Below, piece by piece: positions 20,755 to 32,040 of a DNA stretch of 64,000 nucleotides. Made by a program: the position numbers and the translations under genes. The stretch is from the NCBI GenBank assembly GCA_002099365.1, contig MSED01000013.1, positions 1,922,001 through 1,986,000 of the forward strand, written 5' to 3'. The notes beneath the pieces are model-generated. The model had not been told where the DNA came from. It was given only the letters and a program-made list of their open reading frames with translations, and did no database searches. The stretch is from Phialophora verrucosa. Its lineage: Eukaryota; Ascomycota; Eurotiomycetes; Chaetothyriales; Herpotrichiellaceae. Position 1 is the stretch's first letter. The number at the start of each line of letters is the position of its first letter.

Positions 20755-21996
20755 TGAAGTGTGATCAAAGAGTTCGGGATCAATAAAGCGCAGGCTGCGC
20801 AAATTGCTTCGAGCTGGGTTTCCAGTTGTGGAACCGCCATCTTAAGAAGCGGATCCTCTCTGCACAATTGTAGTACAGAGTGGCCTTGAGCTAGAAACGA
20901 AACGGGAAACGTTTTGAAAGCTTGCGAGAAAGATAAAACAGTGGGGAAGGGCACAAAGGCCTGGCAGCAAGCGGCGCATGCTGCCGTGACGCGACGCCTG
21001 AAACAAGACACATGGCGCCATGGGAGACATTCAGGGGCTAGGCAGGGAGGCACACAGTGCACAACACGAGTCCGGCGTACCCGTAGGAAAGAAATCGCGT
21101 GTTGTAAAAATACGACAAATGACTGAGCTCGGGCACAGACAATTTTCTCTATCCAGCTCAAAGATCAAGCAAAAGCCGGCAGGAGTGTTACCACGATCGG
21201 ATCACCGTTGGGTATTAAATTTGTGATACCGCGGCGCCAAGCTTGCTGTGTCGGGTTAATCAAATTGAGAACGTGCAGAACACCTCCAATATCCCCAGTA
21301 AATATCATTCAAGCGAAGATAATTGCCTGATGCTGGAGGTGGCATTGCAGAGGCAACGAGACTTTCTCTGCTTTGCACGATGTGTCAGATGGTGAATCGT
21401 AGGTTGTCGGTGGTGATTGAGCGGTCAAGCGCTTTGACCGTGAAGAAAGGATCGCAAGCGGGATATGTGAGAAGGACTCGACGAACAAGCATTCCTTTTA
21501 CACCACGGACATGGTGGTAGCGACACAAGAGGGTGGCAGTCTTATCAAGTTGAAAGGACAGGGTGAGAGCACTTATCGGGGAACTTGCTTGTAGTATGCA
21601 GAGAGTCAGCTTGTGTCGATGGCGAGGAAGTGAACGCTGTCCTCGAAGCTGGAGGCTTTACAGCAACGAGAAGAGATGTGGATGCCGCATTTGCACGTGG
21701 CGCTCGTCTAGAAATCTCAGAGGACGCAGCAGCTGAGTCGATAAATGCACCCTTTCACATAGTAGCAACGAGCGATGTTTGCTTAATTGATCATTCCATG
21801 CAGCCCACTAACGGTTCGGCACTCGTGTTCAGCTCTATCGGCATCCATTCCGTACAATTAATTGCATGCATTCCCGCTCCCTGAACCAATTCATGAGCTC
21901 GCAGGATCTTTGGTGACCCGTATTGTAGCCGTGGATGCTGCCCGGCCGGGACGCTCGCTGATGATAGCCTGATCATAAGAGCAATCATTTTGCAAG
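20755..21996. other. Spacer without recognised genes
   Basis: The stretch carries the promoter of the surface protein (left) and the 3' region of the dioxygenase gene (right). Short frames on both strands have no recognisable motif. Confidence 0.45.
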
Positions 21997-23284
21997 CTAG
22001 ACTCTGGGCAAACCAAGTGCTTCTCTCCTTCCCGTCGATGCGGGATCAAGATATGGCTTCTCGCCAACACCCGAGGCTCGCACACCGACCCTGTTGCCGC
22101 CAACAAGATGTGTGTCGGGCTAGATCAGAGTGATTTGTTAGCAGCACTCCGGTAGTTCTGGAATTGAGGTTATGGGTGTAAATGCAGGGAGTAGCCGGGG
22201 TTTGTTCAGCAAAAAGGTGACATACCGTCGCTGCATGCAACGTGCACGCATTGCTCCAAATGGCGCAAGCTTGCGTGGTCCAGTGCATCCTGGCTATACA
22301 GTCGTGGTTGCGCGTGATCAGCCTGAGAACGTAATCCCGGATCATCTGATCTTCGTAGGAATAGACATCATTGATCCGAGAGACGTGCAGTCCAACACCG
22401 GCGAAAAGAGACTTCCAGCCAGTCACTGGGTGAGTACGGATGACTGGGTGCACAGGGGAGAAATTTAGTCCATGATTCAAGGGCGAGCCGCGAGGCGAGG
22501 TGATTTCGTAACCACCGGCTTTGGTCGCGGACTCGAAGACCGGTTGCGCGCAAGTTGCCGTCAAGGACTCGAGGAAGGCTTGATATGGTGGGGAGAGGCG
22601 ATCGTAGCTGGAAGAGAGGAAGCATGTTAATGACCGGATGGCGAGCACGAGCGACATAACCTACAGTTCATAACCAGAGACCCAAAGGGTGTCTCCGCCG
22701 GAGGGAGGTGTATCTTGCATGCGCAGGAAGCTGAAATCGGCGGGACATTCTTCGAACAGACAGTCGCTGTGCCATTCTCTGCCCAAGTCTTTTGGCTCGC
22801 CCGAGCTGTTCGGTCGGTTCTTCATGGTGGCATACAGTTTCTTCATGGCTTCCGAGTTGATCACGTAACTGCTTCTATGTCAGCACTGTGCTTGGCGCTT
22901 CCGAAAGGCAACCAACATGTTTTCATCCGTCGTACCATCCGCCATGGGAATATTGTTGGGATCGTTGTAAAGTGGATGGACGTGCAGTCCATGATCTTCA
23001 GGCCTGCCCGTCAACTTCCCCAGCAGATAGGTGATCCTCTTCTGCTCCTCAACAGTCAGGTCATCCTGAGGCGCACGGAAGAAGACAACGCCACGCTCGC
23101 AGATGGTGATGGCGAGGTCGCGAATCTGAGCCTCCGCGTTCGAGGCATTCAGGATGTCCTTAAGTTTGGCTGTCGGGTATTCGCGCCCAATAATTGGCGT
23201 CACATCCACATATTCGAGATAGTCGATCGACCCAGAATTCTTTAGTGGGCTGCGCTTCAGCTTCATGTGTGAGATCGAACCCAT
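21997..23284 (-). CDS. TauD-family Fe(II)/2-oxoglutarate dioxygenase
   Basis: Four exons: 22917-23284, 22665-22868, 22226-22607 and 21997-22119. The introns are 48, 57 and 106 bases; the model closes in frame at 358 residues. The iron ligands are visible: His156 and Asp158 in REWHSDCLFEECP and the distal His315 in WSNACTLHAAT. An arginine in VGVRASGVGEKPYLDP is placed to hold 2-oxoglutarate. The family oxidises sulfonates such as taurine or related substrates, releasing sulfite or a hydroxylated product; the exact substrate cannot be read here. The start codon ATG at 23284 begins MGSISHMKLKR. No organelle signal is evident. Confidence 0.92.
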
Positions 23285-24174
23285 TGTTTTGTTGGTTGTA
23301 CCGTCGCTCTACCGCTCTCCCTACCAATTCTCGTGATGCCAGAGTTTTTGGATGGTTAGAGTCGCAGCAACAGAGGCGATGAGGCTTCAAGATATCACGA
23401 ACGCTCTACATACATAATACAGGTGGCACTCAACGATCTGCATCGTGGGGCCACGCTGTGACTCTGCCATGGAGACGGATGCGGAGTTTTCCACCCAAAG
23501 TCGGCAGTGGGGAAGGTGTTCACCAGCGTGAGATTGGAGTAATAGGGGGCTTCCCCATGGGGCTACAAATCTTCGCTTCTGAGGATCCATCTGCCGAACT
23601 CAAGGGCTGGGGAATAACAAACATGTTCGGACCCGATGCACATGGCGGAAAGGCCGCGTGCACAGTACAGCTGTGGCAATTCACAGGAAGATAAAGAGTG
23701 GAGTTGGCAGATTCCATAATACAGGGGTTGATTGAGGTATATCAGGAGAGGAGACGGAGGGACAACACGAATGTCTCTATCTGATGGGCTCCCACCAAGC
23801 TTGAGCCAAGGATGGCTTCCTGGCTTACTGCGAAAGCTTCGGCCGTGACGGCCACTCTCCGGTGTGTAGGTGGGATGCAGACACAACTGCCGATTGCCTG
23901 AGACAGGAGTCTCTCTCACCTCGCGACGTGGCACCGGGTATCAAGCCAACGGTGATGCAAGATGTTGGAGAGGTTGGGGTGAACAAGGTGAAAATCGAAA
24001 ATGGCAAATGCAGGACATGAGGAAAAAAGTAAAGTCACGTGAGAGCGCGTCATGGCTTGACGGAATTTGTCGCGCTTGCTACGATTTCACTGCCCGCAAT
24101 TGCCCCTCTTTGTCAAGATCAAACATAGAACATCTTCGCCTCGATATGTATCGCCATCGCTCAGCAACAAGAAG
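23285..24174. promoter_or_regulatory. Divergent promoter region, dioxygenase and SNF2 genes
   Basis: This 890-base spacer separates two divergent start codons. No gene is recognised in it. Confidence 0.45.
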
Positions 24175-27100
24175 ATGCTGCTCACCGATAGCGAAGACGA
24201 TGACTTAGATGCACCGCGCATAAGACGAAAACATGCTCGGACCGGTCCATCTCTTGCAAAGACGGTGGATAATCATCTACTCGTGGGTTCCAAGGTTGCA
24301 GAGCTCACTCCAGAGAGCCCTGCCCAAAATGAGAACCACAATACCACCGTAGGGACATACGATCGAAGTCCAAGAAAGCGGCCTTCCACCGGGCACGATA
24401 CGACGGAGCAACTCCAATATGATTCAACTGATGAAGAGCTTAGACTGCTCGAGCAAGAATGGGATGAAGATCATGGAGAGTCAGAAGAAGACACAAAGGC
24501 AAAGCGAAAAACAAAGGTGAAGGCGAAAAGAGGAGGAACCTTACAGATTCTCGAAACCATTGACGAGGAGTTGGCACCACGTCCCAAGACGAGAAAGACA
24601 AAACTCACCACCGGCGTGGGAAGACAGGGTCCTGCCAGAAAGCGTAGAAGAGTGAGAATGCACGGAGATACTGACGATGACCAAGACCTGATGGAGTGGA
24701 CGGTGCCTGAGTACATGAGGGATCGAAGAGCCAATTTTGACGCGCGCCTGAAACAGCTCAAATACGGCGGCCTGGAACTGCCCCCTAATTACGATGGGGT
24801 CCACTTCTCCGATGAGGAGCACTTGGAAGATCTCATCGAACGACCAGACTTTCCATTGTCGACCGCCACTAGGGCCTACAAGGATATTGAGCTTCCTAAC
24901 TCTCTGGGCCTCATTCCGGCACCAATTGCCCAGTTTTTGCGCGATTATCAGATTGACGGGGTGAAGTTCTTACACGAGCTCTTTGTCTATCAGCGAGGCG
25001 GTATTCTTGGAGACGATATGGGGTTGGGCAAGACAGTCCAGGTTATTGCATTCCTGACTGCTGCTTATGGCAAGACCGGGGACGAGCGTGACAAAAAGAG
25101 GATGCGAAAAATGTCCCGGTCTAGGCGGCGGTACCCCAGAACCCTCATCATTTGCCCAGGAACGCTCATGGAAAACTGGAAAGATGAATTCCAGCGTTGG
25201 GGTTGGTGGTATGTCGAAACCTACCATGGTGGTGCAACGCAACGGCAAGATGCGTTCCTGCAAGCCGAAGCGGGGATGCTCGAGGTTATGGTCACCACCT
25301 ATCACACCTATCGGGCCAACAAGGATGAGATAAACCTGATCAAATGGGATTGTGTGGTCGCAGACGAATGCCACATCATCAAAGAACAGAAATCCGCAAC
25401 CACAATCGCCATGAACGACATCAATGCACTCTGCCGCATCGGCCTAACTGGCACCGCGATACAAAATAAATATGAGGAATTATGGACACTCCTTAATTGG
25501 ACAAATCCCGGTAGGCTAGGGCCCATTGCGACATGGAAGAAATCCATCTGCGAACCACTCAAGTTGGGTCAGAGCCACGACGCTACACAGTATGAGCTGG
25601 CCGTCGCCCGAAAGACAGCGAAGGCGCTTGTGCAGAATTTGCTACCAAAGTTCTTCCTTCGACGAACCAAAGCTCTGATCAAACATCAGCTACCAAAAAA
25701 ATCAGACCGTGTCGTCTTCTGTCCTCTCACGTCCACTCAGGCAGAAGCCTACCAGAATTTCCTCGACAGTGACATTGGCCAGCTGGTCAAGAATTCCACT
25801 GAGTTCTGTGACTGCAACCGCGTTCCAAAGAAGAAGGCGGGCTGGTGCTGCCATATGACGCTAGAGGACGGGAGTACCTGGCAGAGCTGGGTTTTTCCCG
25901 CAATTAACGCTCTGCGGAACTTGTCAAATCATCTGGCCATCCTTATTCCTCAAGGAACTGACCCTAAAGAGAAGCAAGCAAAGGACCTAGACATGCTTGA
26001 AATCTGCATGCCCGACAAATGGCAGGAAATCTACCGGACTCGCGACAGCATCATGCACACTGGCAACCCAGAGTACTGCGGGAAATGGCGAGTCTTGAAG
26101 AAGCTTCTGAACTTTTGGCATGACCAAGGTGACAACAAAGTCCTCATCTTCTCTCACAGCGTCCGCTTACTCAGGATGTTACAAAATTTGTTCATCAGCA
26201 CGAAGTTCAACGTCACATACTTGGATGGAAGCATGGCATACGAAGAGCGCTACAAGGCAGTCAGAGAATTCAACACCGACCCGTCACAGTTTGTGTTCCT
26301 CATTAGCACCCGAGCCGGTGGTATTGGATTGAATATCACCTCCGCCAACAAAGTGGTCGTCGTGGATCCGAACTGGAACCCCAGCTATGACTTGCAGGCT
26401 CAAGATCGGGCATATCGAATCGGACAGACCAGAGACGTGGAGGTGTTCCGATTAATCAGTCAAGGTACGTTGGAGGAGATTGTCTACGCTCGGCAAATCT
26501 ACAAGCAACAGCAGGCCAATATTGGGTATAACGCTACGAGCGAACGACGATATTTCCAAGGGGTCCAAGGCCGCCAAGATCAGAAAGGTGAAATCTTTGG
26601 CCTGCAGAATCTGTTCGCATACCAAGGCGAGAATCAAGTCCTACGAGATATTGTGAACAAGACAAATATTGCTGAATCCAAAGCCGACGTTCGAGTTGCA
26701 AATCTGGAGGTCGAGGATCATTCGGATGACAACGCCGATGAAGTCAGTGGCCATATTGAGGATACTAAGCCACATCGAACCAAGGCAGATTCCGATACGG
26801 AGGACGCAGCACTGTCCCAGCTTGCGGCGGAGATAATTGGCGATGAGAGCCGTTCAGCTCGATCCCGCTCAAGGACGCCATTCGAATCAAACAAGAATGC
26901 GGCCAAGAAACATGACCCAATACAGGCGATTCTTGCTTCGGTTGGCGTCTCATACACGCATGACAATAGTGAGGTTGTCGGCTCTTCGAAGGTTGAAGCG
27001 CTGCTGTCGAAGCGTGCCGAGGAAGCCGCAGCTAGCAAAGACCGTTGGGGCACTCAGGAGCAACAAGCGAAGGTTTTCGAGGACGAGGTGTCACAACAAC

Positions 27101-27555
27101 TGCTACACAGCGATGATGACGAAGATTTGTATGAGAATGTTTACAAAAATGCGTTTCACGAACAGCAGCGTGAGAATGGAGTCGACACAACTGATGGCGG
27201 GGTCAAATACAAATACCGGCCGCCTCAGGCTGTCAGGAAGAGGCAGTTCTGCAGTATGGCGAAGTGGGCAGGATATGGCGATGACGTCGTCACTTTCGCG
27301 CTTGTGGTCGAGAACTGGACGCAGGCTGAGAGGCGAGAGTGTCTTGATCGGTTTTACCAATATCGGAGGGATGTGCTTCGCGGACATGTCAAGAACAAGG
27401 ACCACGAAGTGAAGGAGGGACAACCCAAGAGTGCGAGGGAGGATGAAAATGATGTGGAAGATACTAAGGTCAAAGTCGAGAAGAGTACTCCTGTGAAGCG
27501 GGAGAACAAGGTGCAGCTCGAGATCGAGACGGAGAGTGAAGATGATGAGCTCTGA
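24175..27555 (+). CDS. SNF2-family DNA-dependent ATPase, ERCC6L2-like
   Basis: Single exon of 1126 residues from the ATG of MLLTDSEDDD. A charged N-terminal region with a basic patch (PARKRRRVRMHG) precedes the ATPase core. Motif I is LGDDMGLGKT (about 278-287), motif II is DECH (about 397-400), motif III is LTGTAIQN, and the C-terminal lobe has VLIFSHS, STRAGGIGLN and QAQDRAYRIGQT. The order and the sequence around IKEQKSATT and NLSNHLAIL fit the ERCC6L2/Rad26-like branch, which works in DNA break repair and replication stress. A C-terminal segment with ASVGVSYTHDN and a helical KRQFCSMAKWAG region is also typical of that branch, as far as I recall. The final residues are acidic. It should be nuclear. 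Confidence 0.93.
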   Translation: MLLTDSEDDDLDAPRIRRKHARTGPSLAKTVDNHLLVGSKVAELTPESPAQNENHNTTVGTYDRSPRKRPSTGHDTTEQLQYDSTDEELRLLEQEWDEDHGESEEDTKAKRKTKVKAKRGGTLQILETIDEELAPRPKTRKTKLTTGVGRQGPARKRRRVRMHGDTDDDQDLMEWTVPEYMRDRRANFDARLKQLKYGGLELPPNYDGVHFSDEEHLEDLIERPDFPLSTATRAYKDIELPNSLGLIPAPIAQFLRDYQIDGVKFLHELFVYQRGGILGDDMGLGKTVQVIAFLTAAYGKTGDERDKKRMRKMSRSRRRYPRTLIICPGTLMENWKDEFQRWGWWYVETYHGGATQRQDAFLQAEAGMLEVMVTTYHTYRANKDEINLIKWDCVVADECHIIKEQKSATTIAMNDINALCRIGLTGTAIQNKYEELWTLLNWTNPGRLGPIATWKKSICEPLKLGQSHDATQYELAVARKTAKALVQNLLPKFFLRRTKALIKHQLPKKSDRVVFCPLTSTQAEAYQNFLDSDIGQLVKNSTEFCDCNRVPKKKAGWCCHMTLEDGSTWQSWVFPAINALRNLSNHLAILIPQGTDPKEKQAKDLDMLEICMPDKWQEIYRTRDSIMHTGNPEYCGKWRVLKKLLNFWHDQGDNKVLIFSHSVRLLRMLQNLFISTKFNVTYLDGSMAYEERYKAVREFNTDPSQFVFLISTRAGGIGLNITSANKVVVVDPNWNPSYDLQAQDRAYRIGQTRDVEVFRLISQGTLEEIVYARQIYKQQQANIGYNATSERRYFQGVQGRQDQKGEIFGLQNLFAYQGENQVLRDIVNKTNIAESKADVRVANLEVEDHSDDNADEVSGHIEDTKPHRTKADSDTEDAALSQLAAEIIGDESRSARSRSRTPFESNKNAAKKHDPIQAILASVGVSYTHDNSEVVGSSKVEALLSKRAEEAAASKDRWGTQEQQAKVFEDEVSQQLLHSDDDEDLYENVYKNAFHEQQRENGVDTTDGGVKYKYRPPQAVRKRQFCSMAKWAGYGDDVVTFALVVENWTQAERRECLDRFYQYRRDVLRGHVKNKDHEVKEGQPKSAREDENDVEDTKVKVEKSTPVKRENKVQLEIETESEDDEL

Positions 27556-28642
27556 CCCTGAACGGAAACGGCGCCCTAGGGGACAGGAGCTGATGACTTG
27601 ATGCTGAAACGACCTTACGAACTGAGATACCCTAGTATGAATATGGCATTTCCCTGGAAATAATGTCAACAACTCCTCGAAAGAACTTGTCTTTTACGTG
27701 TATTCCACCAATGTGTAAGAACCCAAAGAAGGTCGGTGGGAAGAATGGGCCGTTCTTCCTCTGCTTCGTCGTCGACCGCTGTGCAAGAGTCCGACTCAAT
27801 TGCCTGCCTGGACGGAACTCCATCTCGGTGAATTCAAGCACCCGCTTAAATCCCACGTTAGACGCTTGATATGTATCTATAATTGGCTTGGGCTCTTCCT
27901 TGGAGGATCCATGTAGCGTCTCGTCCATACGGCCAATCACCACGCCGACAACATTTCGCGACATTGAGGTCAACATTTCCTACCGCATCACCGTTCAACC
28001 TTCACCGCGCCGCCGAAAAATAAGGAGTGGAAGTTGTTCCCAGACTCTCGTCACCAGCCTGGTTCCCGTCTCACACGCATCTGCTCCGTATGACCCGATC
28101 TATTGTCAGTGTGTCGTTATCTGCTGGTTCCGCAAAACTTAAGTGGCTGCAAGTAGGTTGCAATGTTTTAGGATCTGCCGTAGCGAAGAGCGAAGTCTCA
28201 ACGTCTGACTTACCGCACGAGCTTCTGAAGAAACCCCTGTGAACGAACTGCCAACAAATGCAAACGGTGCCTAGCCGCGCTAACCATTTTCGGATGAGAA
28301 AGCTTGGCCAGCCTCACTCATTCTTTCACATGGTGCTATTGCCGCTGCTTGCTGCCTCCACGTTCCCCTTCCGCTCACACAGCGAACACTGAGATGATTC
28401 AAAAGATTGTGCTTCAGCATCAGCAGATTTGCAGCCTATCTTCGCTACTCGCTCTACAGACCCGAAGCTGCAGCCGTTAGCTTCCTCAGTCGATCGTTTC
28501 TTAGTGATTCACTCCCATTTCCATTTCAAATCAGCGCCACTGCCATCTCGAACACCGCAGCCACATCGTATGACAGGGAAGACAGGACCAGCAAAATACG
28601 CGAAGGCACCAGGTCCTCCTCTCCCTGCCAGTTACGCCTGAG
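27556..28642. other. Spacer between the SNF2 gene and the acidic-protein gene
   Basis: It holds the SNF2 3' UTR and the promoter of the next gene. A 114-codon frame on the minus strand (27632-27976) looks mildly protein-like but has no recognisable domain or splice partners, so I do not call it a gene. Confidence 0.4.
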
Positions 28643-30841
28643 ATGACGGCAATTCCCTCCTTCGCAATTCCAGACATGGACGCGTCGCACCTCGATGACA
28701 AGATGGACGTAGCCTCTTCGCCGATTCGGCAAGTCGACGATATCGATATCGAACTTGACTCTGTCCGTGAACCTTCTGTGATTGGCTCCGTGCACGACGA
28801 GATGGTCGATGATGCTGTCATCCCTGCCGACGCGGCTTCCGATGTCATGCGGGACCAGTTCGACGAGGCCCTCCCCGACGATGATATGTTTGACGATTCT
28901 AGACAAGATCCACCTGAACAGCAGGACACCGACTACAATATGGATGGCTCGGTTGAAGAGGCACTACATGACGAGGATGAGGATATATTGTACGAAGATG
29001 AAGATGAAGATAGGCCGGGACCTCCGCAGAATGATGGGATAGTTGAGTACAACAGTAATCAGACGTCGCAAGGCTATCTGGAGGCTGCCGCTGAGGTCGT
29101 CCTAGAAGACCTTGACCACCAACCCGAACCGGCGGAGCAGCACAACTTCGCTACTAATGAATCAGAGAACCTCCCAGTCAGTGGCAATACCGTTACCGGA
29201 GATCGACTCGCCGAAAACCTTGAGCAGGACCAAGCACTAAACAATTCCGGAGAATACCTGGCAGAAACTCGCCAAGAACCACCGCACCAGCAGCATGATG
29301 CTCCTCCGCACAAACCAGAAGAACTTGAGCAAGTTGAGCCCGCTGAGCAACAAACTGAACACCAAGATAGCCTTGATGAACCACAGCAACCTCAAGCAAC
29401 AACTGAAGCAGACAAGTCACTGGCCCCAGCTGATGTCGAGGAACTGGGACAGCAGCAACAGGAGGACTCGGCTACAGGCAATGGAGACGTCAATATTCCC
29501 AAGACCATGCATCCTGTGACCCTTTACTACCTGGAAGAAGAAATGTCGCTCTTCCCCCCTATGCTCGGAGATGCTTCGAGTGTTTATTTCTTGTCTGACT
29601 CTGCGTTGGCCTTCGGGCCATTGGACAAACTGCTCGCAGCGTGTCGTGACATCCTTGTCGGGACTTTGGATCATCACGATGAGCTTGTCCTTGACGTGCC
29701 CGGGCTCGGTCTCCACATTTGTGAAGATTCGAAATATGCTGCTCAAATCACCCTAGCCCAGATCATTGATGTTTACCTTCGCCTTTGCCACAACGACGAA
29801 GGCCAAGTCGCTCAGCCTCTATATTGCCATCTGAGCAGCAGAGTGAGCTTAGCATCTCAATATGCGTATCTCGCAGCTGCGAGTGGGGAGGGCAAGACGT
29901 ATGCCGAGATCGCTGCAGATCATCTGGACAGCCCAGAGTTGGAGGACGAAGACGCAGCTGCACCGGATCCACAGGAGGCACATGATGGCAGTCAATCATC
30001 GGCCGATACAGAACGCCCCGCTGCTGGAGAGTCTGTGAATAATGCTGAGGATAGTGAGTATCCAGATGCCCTTAGTTTGGAAGATCAAACACAGCATGAT
30101 GCCGCTGCTGGGGCAACAGGGACTGCAGGGGAAACACCGCCTGCAGATGCGGACAATTCGGAAACACTTGCAGATACCGAAGCATCCGAGCAGCTTGATC
30201 TTCACGAGGAAGACTATCCACAAGACGCCGAGCAAGAGTATGGGTATGACGAGGTTCAAATTCCCGACACTGCCGGTGATGGGCTACAGCAAGGGCCTGG
30301 AGACGCTAGCCACTCGTATGAAGACCATGAAGACGAAACAAACAGTTCACACACTGTTGAAGGCGACTTGGCTGGGGCATCTCTCCAATCTGCCAACGCC
30401 GATATCCCTGGCGCAGAAAGCGCGGGTAATGGCCAGAGAAACGAGCAGGGAGACTATATCTTCCGAGCAGAAGATGGCTTTGTCGAGCCAGACTCTGCTT
30501 ACGAACCGTACGATGACGAGGAGCTCTTTCCCGTTCAGCATGGAGATGATAAATCCCGCGAACAAGATGTCATAAAGGATACACCAGCGGGAGACAAGAG
30601 CTCGGTCACACAGGACCTCGTTGCGCAAGATCTGTCGCAAGATGTCACTTCGTCTGCGAGCATTGATGAGCTCCATGGTCAAGAAAAGCCGCCGTCCGCA
30701 TCACCAGCCGAGATCCCCACGCCGGGTAACCTCAGTCCTCCCATAACACCCAGGCAGGCCAAGCGAAAAGCTGAAGAGGCCGACGAGTTTCTGTTCCTGG
30801 ATTTGGACACCCCAGACCCGAAACGGCAACGATCTTTGTAA
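28643..30841 (+). CDS. Acidic fungal protein of unknown function
   Basis: Single exon of 732 residues starting MTAIPSFAIP. Most of the protein is very acidic and Gln/Glu-rich low complexity, likely disordered. One compact segment stands out at about residues 290-430: HPVTLYYLEEEMSLFPP, SDSALAFGPLDKLLAACRDIL, LVLDVPGLGLHICEDS and QITLAQIIDVYLRLC. It looks like a conserved alpha/beta fold flanked by disorder. A basic KRKAEEADEF and a terminal PKRQRSL near the C-terminus could be nuclear signals. I do not recognise the family with confidence. A nuclear, chromatin- or transcription-related role is a guess from composition only. Confidence 0.88.
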   Translation: MTAIPSFAIPDMDASHLDDKMDVASSPIRQVDDIDIELDSVREPSVIGSVHDEMVDDAVIPADAASDVMRDQFDEALPDDDMFDDSRQDPPEQQDTDYNMDGSVEEALHDEDEDILYEDEDEDRPGPPQNDGIVEYNSNQTSQGYLEAAAEVVLEDLDHQPEPAEQHNFATNESENLPVSGNTVTGDRLAENLEQDQALNNSGEYLAETRQEPPHQQHDAPPHKPEELEQVEPAEQQTEHQDSLDEPQQPQATTEADKSLAPADVEELGQQQQEDSATGNGDVNIPKTMHPVTLYYLEEEMSLFPPMLGDASSVYFLSDSALAFGPLDKLLAACRDILVGTLDHHDELVLDVPGLGLHICEDSKYAAQITLAQIIDVYLRLCHNDEGQVAQPLYCHLSSRVSLASQYAYLAAASGEGKTYAEIAADHLDSPELEDEDAAAPDPQEAHDGSQSSADTERPAAGESVNNAEDSEYPDALSLEDQTQHDAAAGATGTAGETPPADADNSETLADTEASEQLDLHEEDYPQDAEQEYGYDEVQIPDTAGDGLQQGPGDASHSYEDHEDETNSSHTVEGDLAGASLQSANADIPGAESAGNGQRNEQGDYIFRAEDGFVEPDSAYEPYDDEELFPVQHGDDKSREQDVIKDTPAGDKSSVTQDLVAQDLSQDVTSSASIDELHGQEKPPSASPAEIPTPGNLSPPITPRQAKRKAEEADEFLFLDLDTPDPKRQRSL

Positions 30842-32040
30842 TCGTTGTCCACTTTACGACCGCTCTGACATCGTCACTCGGTTCTGGCAACAACAAGACC
30901 CGGACGTTGACCTTCCCGACGAGGAAGCCCGACCGTCGAGCCGACAAGACTGCGCCCGGAATACTAACCAACCAGGTCCTAACTGTACAGAAAATCTCGT
31001 AGACCCCTTTGCTTTTGTTGCACCTTGTGACAACACCTTACTTCTCCCTTTCCAACAATACCGGATAGTCTGATACCCCTGTGTTACTAACTTTAGTTTT
31101 TTTCGCGTTCAGCATTGCCTTTTCGGTACCATCGTCGTCGAGCATCCTCGATTTCTCCGATTTTGGAGCACGAATTTTCAGTGTCGCCTAGCATCGAATC
31201 ATCGTTGACAGACAATGACACGATCGGACCTCGTGGCTGCAACGGTTGGGTGGGTGGGTTTGCAGCCACAGTAAGTAGTGTGAGCAGGAAGGAGACAAGC
31301 TACCAGAAGATGGACCGGACGGGGGAGAGCAACGTTCATTTTTGCCTTTCATGCATCTATGCTACAACTTGACGGCTGGGGCGGGATGGCGATTGTACTT
31401 GTATGTTCTGGGCGAGGGGAAAAGAGAACCAGGTGCGCAAGACGAGGAAGTTGACGTTGTCCTCAGAAAGGAAAGAGATGATCAGTGTATGGTGGCTCAC
31501 ATAACACGCAAAATGCTAGCAAACTTCTGAGAATCTGTTTCCGAATGAAAAGCCAAGCTAAAAGACGAAGTTGTCGGGTGAGCTATCGGCCAACCTGTGG
31601 TGTGTCTCGTCTAGTCGTCTTGAAGGCCCTGTGGTGATTGCCCCAAGGCGATGAAATCGGATGGCGCGGTCAGGTGACGAGAGCGTAAGCCTCTTCGGCC
31701 AATCAGCGGTCACGTGTTACGCAGCAAATTGTTTTGATCGTGGAAGGTCAAGGGAAGCATCAATCTTGGCTCACGCTCGTTTTTAAATCTCTCTCTCTAC
31801 ATTTGAATTATTATGGCTCCTGAACGAGGACACGGTGGTGATGGTCTCGCACTGGCTGCAGCAGCGATATTACCGAGCAAGTATCGGCAGGCTCGCACTG
31901 CAACGTGACCACCAGCGATTCGAAACCCCGCAACCTCCCTAATCCACCGTCCTAGATTTGCTACTTCCATTGTCCTAGACATGCTGCCTGCTCCGCGGCT
32001 TGCAATGATGGCAACACGCCGTCTACTTGACACGAACCCC
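30842..32040. other. Convergent 3' spacer
   Basis: The stretch lies between the stop of the acidic protein and the stop of the iron permease. It is longer than two UTRs need, but no coding or RNA gene was recognised. Confidence 0.45.

Noticed and set aside
27632..27976. 114-codon frame on the minus strand downstream of the SNF2 gene
   Set aside because: Mildly protein-like but no recognisable family and no flanking exons.
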